5,512 nucleotides of DNA from Burkholderiales bacterium (GTDB lineage Bacteria > Pseudomonadota > Gammaproteobacteria > Burkholderiales > Usitatibacteraceae): positions 1 to 5,512 of the forward strand of contig JACMOJ010000032.1 in the NCBI GenBank assembly GCA_014378085.1, given 5' to 3'. The position numbers were made by a program, and so were the translations under genes. Shown piece after piece: positions 1 to 5,048 of this stretch. The number at the start of each line of letters is the position of its first letter. The stretch's first letter is position 1. The notes under the pieces were generated by a model. It saw only the letters and a program-made list of their open reading frames with translations, did not search any database and was not told the DNA's origin.

Positions 1-24
1 CCTTCGCTTTGTCCTTCGCTTTGC
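1..24. repeat. Short 12-bp direct repeat at the window edge
   Basis: CCTTCGCTTTGT is followed at once by CCTTCGCTTTGC: two tandem 12-base copies with a single difference. They encode GQSE-GQSE in the partial MmgE/PrpD protein. Further copies may lie outside the window. Relatives have a variable Gly-rich loop at this position, so the repeat is probably tolerated there. Confidence 0.7.
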
Positions 25-254
25 CCGCCAATATGTCCGCCACGATGTCCCCACATTGCGGCCGCGCGGCGAACGAGTGCCGATTCAGCCACCGATGCAC
101 CTGACACCGCCACACCGATGCTATCGAACATAAACATTTTTGCCGCGTTACGCGCGGCGAGTGGCACGCTGTTCGGATCCTGATGCGCCAACAAATGGCG
201 CACGATCATAGCGACATGGTCGACCGCAGCGGGCATCGCCTGCATGTTGCTCAT
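1..254 (-). CDS. MmgE/PrpD family protein, N-terminal part (runs off the window)
   Basis: Reading leftward from the ATG at 254-252, an open frame of 84 codons reaches the window edge with no stop. It is probably a second MmgE/PrpD enzyme. Seen: an N-terminal helical stretch (about residues 9-45), then FDSIGVAVSGASVAES at about residues 47-62, which matches the family's early helix and LD-GV-x-G signature. A Gly-rich segment (WGHRGGHIGGQ) follows, where relatives have a loop before the active-site helix. The catalytic region lies outside the window, so the substrate cannot be inferred. The ATG shares ATGA with the stop of the upstream MmgE/PrpD gene, which implies one transcript and translational coupling. 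A weak GGAA lies about 7 bases upstream of the start; ATG at 245 is a possible alternative. The two proteins may be paralogues of related function or subunits of one enzyme; the sequence does not say which. Confidence 0.85.
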   Translation of the reverse strand, partial: MSNMQAMPAAVDHVAMIVRHLLAHQDPNSVPLAARNAAKMFMFDSIGVAVSGASVAESALVRRAAAMWGHRGGHIGGQSEGQSE

Positions 255-1747
255 GCTAATTTCCGCGCTGCGTCTAGTACGACCGAATGCTGTACGGCCG
301 ATTGCGGTACGACCGATTGCGGCGCGACCGATTGCTGCACTACAACGTTTGGCCACAGCGCCGTCCACGCCGACACACTCGATACGCTTGGCAACGCCAG
401 CGTTGCGGTCAGCACCGCGCGCGCAACCACCCGATCAACGCCAGCCGCGTCGAACAACGTGAAGAACTTTGTCTCCAAGCCTTGCGGCGACAGCGGCAAC
501 TCTGGGTCACCCCACGCATCGGCTTGCATGTGTGTGAGTACCTCACCATTGGGCAACGTGACCGTCACACGAGCGGCGTAGTGCGTGGGAAATGCCGCGG
601 TCTGTTCTGCATCTTCCACTACACTCACCCGCTGGCGTAATGCCGCGACATTTGCCGCATCCAAATTGTTGACGGCAAAGTCCGCGAGCTGTGGAAGCTC
701 TCCCGCCAGTCCGCGCAGCAGCGTGACCGCGACCGAATGTTGCAAGCTGAACTTTGCTTCTGCTTCGGTGGTCGGTCGCGGCATATTGCAAAAGTCGATG
801 GCGCTTTTGTAAGTCGAAACCTCGATAGTGCGGATTTCAGGCGCGCCGATTTCTGTCACGCCAGTAGCGGCGGCCTGCTTAAGTTCAGCACCGCGCGCTG
901 CCAGCATATTGGCAATCGCCAACGCCGCATCAATTGCCGGATGCGCATGGCGGCATGCCGGCCACGGTTTAAAGCTCACATCATGAATCAACCAACTATC
1001 CTTTTCCCCCATCTGTGCAAGTACCGCGTGTGGATCGGCGTGATCGGTAGTCGCGGCGAACAGTCCCTGCGGCCCTTCGAGGAGTTGTTTCGGACCACGC
1101 ACCCCGGCGGCCGCGAGCAGCGCGCTTTGCACGCCGGTTTGTGCCGCCATCGCGTTGTGCACTGACTTGGTTTCGCACGCTTCATGGCGCATTTGCCACA
1201 ACCCGCCGGTACGGCTACCGGCGTTGGCTAATGCGGATACCGTTTCCGCATGGTTGAGTTTCAGCAACGATGCGGCAGCCGCAGCGGCACCAAAACTGCC
1301 GCAGGTGCTGGTGTTATGAAAGTACTTGTAGTGGGACGTTCCCAGCGCGCGGCCAATCCGAATCATCGCCTCATAACCACGAACGATCGCATCCAATAAC
1401 TCCGCACCAGAGGCACCCACTTTTTCCGCAACCGCAATCGCGGCCGGCACAATCACCGGGCCGGGATGCAAAATTGAGGTGCGGTGGAGGTCGTCCATTT
1501 CCATGATGTTGCCAACTGCGGCATTGAGTTGCAGCGCATGCCACCAATCGACCGATCCGCCACTGATCGTGCGGCAGTAGCCTGGTGATGATTGGCCCGC
1601 GAGCGCGATGAAGCCGGCTGCGGCAGGCTGCATCGCCCCGAGCTGTGCTGAAGCAAGCCAATCGAGTACGTGTCTTGCAGCCCGACTACGCGTCGCATTA
1701 TCAACCGGTGCGGCCAAGCGCATTGCGAGAACTTCTAGCACGCTCAT
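251..1747 (-). CDS. MmgE/PrpD family protein (2-methylcitrate dehydratase / cis-aconitate decarboxylase superfamily)
   Basis: Predicted 498-residue cytosolic enzyme. Family members include 2-methylcitrate dehydratase (PrpD), cis-aconitate decarboxylase and iminodisuccinate epimerase, so a small di- or tricarboxylate is the likely substrate. Signature segments in order: EMDDLHRTSILHPGPVIVPA (residues 83-102, the conserved Asp-Asp and His-Pro-Gly active-site stretch); FHNTSTCGSFGAAAAAAS (143-160); FKPWPACRHAHPAIDAAL (259-276); EAEAKFSLQHSVAVTLL (328-344); and the C-terminal PNG and GDPELPLSP...KF segments (399-428). The start at 1747 is chosen because GGAG lies 6 bases upstream. An in-frame ATG at 1819 would add 24 residues, but it lies inside an operator and almost on the predicted transcription start. 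The protein is longer than the roughly 450-460 residues usual for the family; the excess is a C-terminal tail with 5-residue repeats. The exact substrate is not recognisable. PrpD itself is less likely, because no prpB or prpC is visible here. Confidence 0.94.
   Translation of the reverse strand: MSVLEVLAMRLAAPVDNATRSRAARHVLDWLASAQLGAMQPAAAGFIALAGQSSPGYCRTISGGSVDWWHALQLNAAVGNIMEMDDLHRTSILHPGPVIVPAAIAVAEKVGASGAELLDAIVRGYEAMIRIGRALGTSHYKYFHNTSTCGSFGAAAAAASLLKLNHAETVSALANAGSRTGGLWQMRHEACETKSVHNAMAAQTGVQSALLAAAGVRGPKQLLEGPQGLFAATTDHADPHAVLAQMGEKDSWLIHDVSFKPWPACRHAHPAIDAALAIANMLAARGAELKQAAATGVTEIGAPEIRTIEVSTYKSAIDFCNMPRPTTEAEAKFSLQHSVAVTLLRGLAGELPQLADFAVNNLDAANVAALRQRVSVVEDAEQTAAFPTHYAARVTVTLPNGEVLTHMQADAWGDPELPLSPQGLETKFFTLFDAAGVDRVVARAVLTATLALPSVSSVSAWTALWPNVVVQQSVAPQSVVPQSAVQHSVVLDAARKLA
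279..338. repeat. 15-bp tandem repeat encoding a 5-residue repeat tail
   Basis: Four imperfect 15-base units lie end to end (279-293, 294-308, 309-323, 324-338), each resembling ACGACCGATTGCGGT. They fall in the 3' end of the MmgE/PrpD gene and keep frame. On the minus strand they encode QSVAP, QSVVP, QSAVQ and HSVVL (residues 472-491), just beyond the conserved fold. Period and frame are seen directly; origin by slippage is inference. Confidence 0.9.
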
Positions 1748-1753
1748 ACTCGA

Positions 1754-1757
1754 CTCC
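1754..1757 (-). promoter_or_regulatory. Ribosome binding site deciding the MmgE/PrpD start
   Basis: CTCC on the plus strand is GGAG on the coding strand, 6 bases before the ATG at 1747-1745. The alternative ATG at 1819 has no purine-rich site upstream, so this site favours the shorter 498-residue protein. Confidence 0.75.
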
Positions 1758-1808
1758 ACACCGTCTTGATTCTTGGTGCTGGCTTTTAGGGCACTGTTCA
1801 GATTAATT

Positions 1809-1818
1809 TGTCCGGACA
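1809..1818. promoter_or_regulatory. Operator site 1, palindrome TGTCCGGACA
   Basis: A perfect 10-base palindrome inside the 15-base repeat TTGTCCGGACATATT (1808-1822). GntR-family operators are typically short palindromes with GT...AC half-sites, which this fits. It overlaps the -35-like TTGTCC proposed for the rightward repressor gene and lies just downstream of the predicted start of the leftward MmgE/PrpD transcript. Binding by the neighbouring GntR/HutC protein is inference. Confidence 0.8.
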
Positions 1819-1827
1819 TATTTTTTG

Positions 1828-1833
1828 ATTATA
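1828..1833 (-). promoter_or_regulatory. -10 box of the leftward MmgE/PrpD promoter
   Basis: On the minus strand this is a perfect TATAAT, which puts the transcription start near 1820-1822 and gives a leader of about 75 bases to the ATG at 1747. The -35 is poor: the best candidate is CGGACA (minus strand 1854-1849) with a short 15-base spacer, embedded in operator 2. Repression by occlusion at both ends is a natural reading. Confidence 0.65.
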
Positions 1834-1848
1834 AGCGCATAATAAAGT

Positions 1849-1858
1849 TGTCCGGACA
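1849..1858. promoter_or_regulatory. Operator site 2, palindrome TGTCCGGACA
   Basis: This is the second copy of the palindrome, within an identical 15-base repeat (1848-1862). It begins exactly 40 bases after site 1, close to four helical turns, so two dimers would sit on nearly the same DNA face. It covers the -35 region of the leftward promoter and lies just downstream of the likely start of the rightward transcript. Confidence 0.8.
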
Positions 1859-1881
1859 TATTCAGACCACATGTCACACGC

Positions 1882-1917
1882 CAACAATGCATCGTAGCTC
1901 CGCTGTCTGCATTATTG
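1882..1917 (+). promoter_or_regulatory. Imperfect inverted repeat in the repressor gene leader
   Basis: CAACAATGCA (1882-1891) and TGCATTATTG (1908-1917) pair over 10 positions with one mismatch, around a 16-base loop. It lies in the untranslated leader 29 bases before the GntR start, has no T-tract and so is not a terminator. It could be an RNA hairpin, a site for another regulator, or chance. Confidence 0.3.
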
Positions 1918-1946
1918 TATCCACTGTCATCGCTAGAAATTATTCA

Positions 1947-2663
1947 ATGTCAAAGCCACGTTATCAAACAGTCGCTGATCAGCTTCGTCGGGACATTGAA
2001 AAAGGCCGCCACCAAGTCGGCACCTTGCTACCAACCGAGCTACAACTTTGTGCCGCCTACGAAATATCGCGCCACACTGCTCGAGAAGCGCTGCGGGTGC
2101 TCATCCACGACCGGATGATCGAACGCAAACAAGGCTCCGGAACATTGGTGATTGCAAGCTCGCGGCAACGCTTTAACCACAGCATCAGCTCGGTGCAGGA
2201 TCTGCTGCAGTACGGGGCAAACACCCGCCTCACCATTAAACACAGCGAAACTATCGCGGCCGACGACGAACTCGCTGAATTGCTTGGCTGCGAGGTTGGT
2301 ACCGAGTGCATTCATTTGCATGGGTTGCGCAGCGCGCAAAAAGGCGATGCGCCGTTTTGTGTATCTGATATCTACCGCATCGGCAGCAAAGATCCACTTT
2401 CCAAGCGGCTCATGGAAGTGAGCGGTGCGGTTTATGCGCTGATTGATGAATTGGAGATCGGCCATATCGGTATGGTCGAACAAGACATCAATGCTGCGCC
2501 GCTGCCGTCAAATAATGCGCAAGAACTCGGCGTGCCAAAATCGAGTGTGTGCCTGCGTATCGCACGTCGGTACTTTGACACCTCCGGCAAGTTGATCGTT
2601 GCAGCGGTCAACCTCCATCCGGGGTCCGATTTTGTGTACTCCATGTCCTTAAAACAATCTTAG
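1947..2663 (+). CDS. GntR-family transcriptional regulator, HutC subfamily (wHTH + UTRA)
   Basis: Predicted 238-residue DNA-binding repressor, typical in length for HutC-type proteins. Residues 1-68 form the winged helix-turn-helix: YQTVADQLRRDIEKG, LLPTELQLCAAYEISRHTAREAL (28-50, the GntR hallmark) and the wing IERKQGSGTLV (58-68). Residues about 88-232 fit the UTRA effector-binding domain, ending in the usual R-R-Y-F-D...G...V segment (207-220). UTRA domains bind small metabolites; here the ligand is unknown, but a substrate or product of the divergent MmgE/PrpD enzymes is plausible. The ATG at 1947 gives the normal family N-terminus. No strong Shine-Dalgarno is visible (only AGAAA about 8 bases upstream), and an in-frame ATG at 1887 would add 20 residues. 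The gene is divergent from the MmgE/PrpD pair across the twin operators, and no terminator is seen after its stop. Confidence 0.93.
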   Translation: MSKPRYQTVADQLRRDIEKGRHQVGTLLPTELQLCAAYEISRHTAREALRVLIHDRMIERKQGSGTLVIASSRQRFNHSISSVQDLLQYGANTRLTIKHSETIAADDELAELLGCEVGTECIHLHGLRSAQKGDAPFCVSDIYRIGSKDPLSKRLMEVSGAVYALIDELEIGHIGMVEQDINAAPLPSNNAQELGVPKSSVCLRIARRYFDTSGKLIVAAVNLHPGSDFVYSMSLKQS

Positions 2664-2711
2664 TTGATGTAGCGCAATCCATCGTTTCATCGTTGGTATA
2701 TCGTCTGCGTC

Positions 2712-2760
2712 TTGGTCGCACGTTTTGGTCGCACGTTTTGGTCGCACGTTTTGGTCGCAC
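2712..2760. repeat. 13-bp tandem repeat in the methyltransferase leader
   Basis: GGTCGCACGTTTT is repeated with exact identity at 2714, 2727 and 2740, and a partial fourth copy starts at 2753, giving about 3.8 copies including a leading TT. It ends 26 bases before the methyltransferase ATG. Because 13 is not a multiple of three, and each copy would be read in a different frame, it is very unlikely to be coding, even though the frame upstream of the ATG is open back to a TTG at 2712. The exact copies suggest recent slippage. Confidence 0.92.
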
Positions 2761-2786
2761 TAACAACGCCCTGTAGGAGATTCAAT

Positions 2787-3971
2787 ATGAGTAGCTGGCC
2801 CTCGCCCCCACCTTATTCTCTGGTTGGTAAACACGGTGTCTCGCCCGTGACAAACCACGATGACCGTGCGCGTTTTAATTTTTTAGCGCAACTCAATACG
2901 CACTTAGCAACCACCGTGGTGCCTGCCAATGCGCGCGCCTATGCGCTGAAAGTCAAACCCGAGTTCGAGAAAGAACACGGGCGCGCGCCGAAGGACCGCC
3001 ACGAGGTGCGCCGTGCGATGCTGAAAAACAGCCACTTTCAAACGTGGAGCGCGCTGCGGCGCTCGTCGATGGAGCTACGTCAGCAGAACGGCCGTGAGGT
3101 GGTGTTGCGCCAGCTTGCCGATCTGAACCAACGTGCCGCCGCATTTAACACCGGGTCGCCAAAACTAAAACTTGATCCCAAATTTGTGGTGCCACCATAC
3201 ATCGCAAAAGTTGACTTTCACTGCATGCCGGGCGGTTACGTTGATGAACTCGCGCCAGACGACATTTCTGCCGCGGCGAATTACGACGTCGGCATTTTTG
3301 CCACCACCGCCGGTGGGCTCGGTTGCCTCAACGACGGCGCGGGTCACGCGTTGGCCGGTTGGCTCGCCAAAAATGCACCTGACTTAAAGCCTAAGCGGAT
3401 TCTCGATTTGGGCTGCGGCATGGGACATAGCTTGTTGCCTGTGGCACAGGCATTCCCCGATGCAGAAGTAATTGCCATCGACGTCGCCGCGCCACTACTG
3501 CGATTTGCCCACGCAAGAGCGAAATCACTCGACGTCAACAATGTGACGTTTATTCAGGCAAACGCCGAACAAGTGTCTGAGCCAGATGGTAGTTTTGATC
3601 TGGTGTTCACCACCATGTTTTTGCACGAGACCTCTAACACCGCGATCAAACGCATCATCAATGAAACACATCGCCTGCTGCGCCCGGGTGGGTTGTGCCT
3701 ACACTTGGAGCAACCGCAATTTGAAGGATTACCACCGTTCGAGCAGTTCATGCGTGACTGGGACGCGCTTTACAACAATGAGCCGTTTTGGACACGGATG
3801 CACGAAATGGACTTGGAAGCGATGATGGAAGCGGCGGGCTTTCAGCGCGACAAGATGTTTGTCTCCGGCGCGCAGGCGGTTGTCGATGAGGCTATCTTTG
3901 GCAAACAAAAAGATGATGTTGAAGACTACGGCCGCAAAGCAAGCTGGCACGTTTTTGGGGTGCGCAAGTGA
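2787..3971 (+). CDS. Class I SAM-dependent methyltransferase with unassigned N-terminal region
   Basis: Predicted 394-residue cytosolic methyltransferase. The Rossmann domain begins near residue 200. Motif I is ILDLGCGMGHS (205-215, SAM-binding Gly loop). IDV at 231-233 supplies the acidic residue for the SAM ribose. TFIQANAEQV (254-263) is the next SAM-contacting strand, and FDLVFTTMFLHE (270-281) and LLRPGG (297-302) complete the fold. Residues 1-180 precede it: a charged, helical stretch (about 28-122), then MPGGYVDE (147-154) and a Y-D-G-F segment (166-171). I recall similar segments in uncharacterised proteobacterial methyltransferases but can give no substrate; small-molecule O- or C-methylation is the general expectation. 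The start at 2787 is set by AGGAG at 2775-2779, 7 bases upstream, rather than by the TTG at 2712 inside the repeat array. Two uncharacterised genes follow on the same strand. Confidence 0.92.
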   Translation: MSSWPSPPPYSLVGKHGVSPVTNHDDRARFNFLAQLNTHLATTVVPANARAYALKVKPEFEKEHGRAPKDRHEVRRAMLKNSHFQTWSALRRSSMELRQQNGREVVLRQLADLNQRAAAFNTGSPKLKLDPKFVVPPYIAKVDFHCMPGGYVDELAPDDISAAANYDVGIFATTAGGLGCLNDGAGHALAGWLAKNAPDLKPKRILDLGCGMGHSLLPVAQAFPDAEVIAIDVAAPLLRFAHARAKSLDVNNVTFIQANAEQVSEPDGSFDLVFTTMFLHETSNTAIKRIINETHRLLRPGGLCLHLEQPQFEGLPPFEQFMRDWDALYNNEPFWTRMHEMDLEAMMEAAGFQRDKMFVSGAQAVVDEAIFGKQKDDVEDYGRKASWHVFGVRK

Positions 3972-4002
3972 GCTACCGAGCAAGGGCCCCGCTTGGCCGC
4001 GA

Positions 4003-4025
4003 TGCGAGCAAGGCGAACTTGCGCA
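4003..4025 (+). other. Imperfect hairpin in the spacer after the methyltransferase gene
   Basis: GCAAG (4008-4012) and CTTGC (4018-4022) enclose a GCGAA loop, and TGC/GCA extend the stem across a 2-base bulge. There is no T-run, so it is not an intrinsic terminator. It may be an RNA processing or stability element within the transcript, or chance. Confidence 0.3.
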
Positions 4026-4077
4026 GGGGCGCGAACACTCTGCGTTTGCATCAAGACAATCTCTCGGAGCGAGCGAA

Positions 4078-4458
4078 GTGACTGCAGAGGCCCCCTTTGA
4101 TTACATCCCGCTAACCGGCGCCAAACCACGCGGAAAACGCCCGTACTTTTTTGACGACCCTGCAGTGGAGCGGGTGCTGGCGATCACCATGGCGGTGGCG
4201 CAAGAAGTGGCGGTGATGCGTGAGCGCCTTGATACCGTGGAACGCCTGCTGGAGAAGCACGGCAGCCCAGGTCTCAGCCGCGCGGAAATTGACGCCTATG
4301 AACCCGACCAAGCCGCAGCGACCGAACGCGCGGAGTGGTCACGCATGTACATCGCCCGGGTGCTGCGTATCGTTCAGCAAGAAATTGAGGCGCTGAATGC
4401 TTCACCAGACAACAACTATGAACTTGACGCCAAAGCCGAAGAGCTGGGCAATACTTAA
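4078..4458 (+). CDS. Small helical protein of unknown function (GTG start)
   Basis: Predicted 126-residue protein I cannot name. The GTG start at 4078 is preceded by GGAG (4066-4069) at an 8-base spacing. The same frame is open well back into the methyltransferase gene, but no usable start codon is seen in the spacer, and earlier ATGs would overlap that gene heavily. Visible features: a short N-terminal stretch ending in PRGKRPYFFDDPAVERVL (17-34), then an amphipathic, heptad-like helix (about 33-62, with VMRERLDTVERLLEKHG) that could form a coiled coil, and a second charged helical region (79-106). There is no signal peptide or membrane segment. It ends 9 bases before the next gene, whose ribosome binding site overlaps this stop (TAAGGAG), so the two are probably translationally coupled. 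A small partner or adaptor of its neighbours is a guess only. Confidence 0.75.
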   Translation: MTAEAPFDYIPLTGAKPRGKRPYFFDDPAVERVLAITMAVAQEVAVMRERLDTVERLLEKHGSPGLSRAEIDAYEPDQAAATERAEWSRMYIARVLRIVQQEIEALNASPDNNYELDAKAEELGNT

Positions 4459-4462
4459 GGAG
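4457..4462 (+). promoter_or_regulatory. Ribosome binding site overlapping the preceding stop codon
   Basis: AAGGAG begins inside the TAA stop of the small helical protein gene and lies 5 bases before the ATG at 4468. This arrangement ties translation of the second gene to termination of the first. Confidence 0.8.
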
Positions 4463-4467
4463 AATAA

Positions 4468-4992
4468 ATGACAACCGCAAAGCAGATGCTGCCACTCCTA
4501 TCCAAACACGAAGGCGTTTGGGACGGCTGGTATCGCCACTATGACCCTAACGGCAAGATGATCGACGAACATAAGTCACGTTTGGTCTGCCGCTTTCCAG
4601 ATTCCGGGCCACTACCCTATCACCAGACCAATCACTACAGCTGGCACGGCGGCAAAGATGATGGCAAAAGAGAAGTGCGCGACTTCCCCGCGCAAATTCA
4701 CGATGGCCGCATGTGGTTTGATAACGAACTCATCAAGGGCTGGGCGGCGGAGGTACCACTGGATGACCTTAATCGCACCGTGATGCTTTATTGGAAGCGC
4801 AAGGGCGACGACAATCTTTATCTCTACGAAATGATTCAGTTATCCGATGACGGTCAAGCGCGACACCGTGTTTGGCACTGGTATCGGGATGGGCGCATTG
4901 TGTCGCGCACGCTGATCGACGAAGAGCGTGTATCGAACGAATGGCGAAACATCCACGGGCCAACATTCGCTGGCGACCCGCTACCCGCGTAA
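4468..4992 (+). CDS. Lipocalin-like, DUF3598-type conserved hypothetical protein
   Basis: Predicted 174-residue soluble protein rich in Trp, Tyr, His and Asp. An early GVWDGWYRHYDPNGKMIDEH motif (16-35) is followed by alternating strands: CRFPDSGPLPYHQTNHYSW (41-59), GRMWFDNELIKGWAAEV (80-96), YLYEMIQLSDDG (118-129) and RVWHWYRDGRIVSRTLIDEERV (134-155). The G-x-W start and beta-rich pattern resemble calycin/lipocalin-like barrels and, from memory, DUF3598-type proteins; this is a fold-level inference that needs a profile search. Such barrels usually bind a small hydrophobic ligand. There is no signal peptide, so it is probably cytosolic. It is the last gene before a strong intrinsic terminator and is likely co-transcribed with the small helical protein gene and the methyltransferase gene. 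No catalytic role can be assigned. Confidence 0.85.
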   Translation: MTTAKQMLPLLSKHEGVWDGWYRHYDPNGKMIDEHKSRLVCRFPDSGPLPYHQTNHYSWHGGKDDGKREVRDFPAQIHDGRMWFDNELIKGWAAEVPLDDLNRTVMLYWKRKGDDNLYLYEMIQLSDDGQARHRVWHWYRDGRIVSRTLIDEERVSNEWRNIHGPTFAGDPLPA

Positions 4993-5004
4993 TCGTTTTA
5001 CTTT

Positions 5005-5033
5005 AAATCGCACCCTTGCCGGTGCGATTTTTT
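5005..5033 (+). terminator. Intrinsic terminator after the lipocalin-like gene
   Basis: AAATCGCACC (5005-5014) pairs perfectly with GGTGCGATTT (5021-5030) around the loop CTTGCC, followed at once by a run of T (5028-5033). The 10-bp stem with a GC-rich top is a classical rho-independent terminator. It lies 13 bases after the stop at 4992 and only 15 bases before the next start codon. Confidence 0.9.
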
Positions 5034-5048
5034 ATTGGAGAAAGCCAC

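Larger units (their letters stand above)
1808..1835 (+). promoter_or_regulatory. Probable promoter of the GntR/HutC repressor gene
   Basis: TTGTCC (1808-1813) and TATAAG (1830-1835) are separated by 16 bases, giving a start near 1842 and a leader of roughly 105 bases. The -10 overlaps the leftward TATAAT, so the two promoters could not be opened at the same time. CATAAT at 1838-1843 is an alternative -10 but lacks a good -35. Autoregulation is implied because the -35 lies within operator 1. Confidence 0.5.

Noticed and set aside
183..640. Overlapping plus-strand open frames opposite the MmgE/PrpD gene 3' end
   Set aside because: They are low-complexity (Thr/Cys/Arg-rich) antisense shadows of the 15-bp repeats and of the well-supported minus-strand enzyme, with no ribosome binding site or family resemblance.
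251..1747. Naming the complete enzyme prpD (methylcitrate pathway)
   Set aside because: The family covers several reactions, the regulator is HutC-type rather than the usual propionate regulators, and no methylcitrate synthase or lyase gene is present in the window.
1773..1946. N-terminal extension of the GntR/HutC protein back to 1773
   Set aside because: The extension would run through both operators and the -10 boxes and has no wHTH-family character; the normal N-terminus begins at the ATG at 1947.
2712..2760. CRISPR array or plasmid-type iterons
   Set aside because: The copies are contiguous with no unique spacers, which excludes CRISPR. No replication gene or AT-rich origin region is nearby, so a replication origin is not supported.
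2712..2786. TTG start giving the methyltransferase 25 extra residues
   Set aside because: It is encoded by a 13-bp repeat read in changing frames and has no ribosome binding site, whereas the ATG at 2787 has AGGAG at good spacing.
3859..4077. Earlier ATG starts for the small helical protein, overlapping the methyltransferase gene
   Set aside because: They would overlap the conserved methyltransferase C-terminus by more than 100 bases in another frame, and the GTG at 4078 has its own GGAG site.
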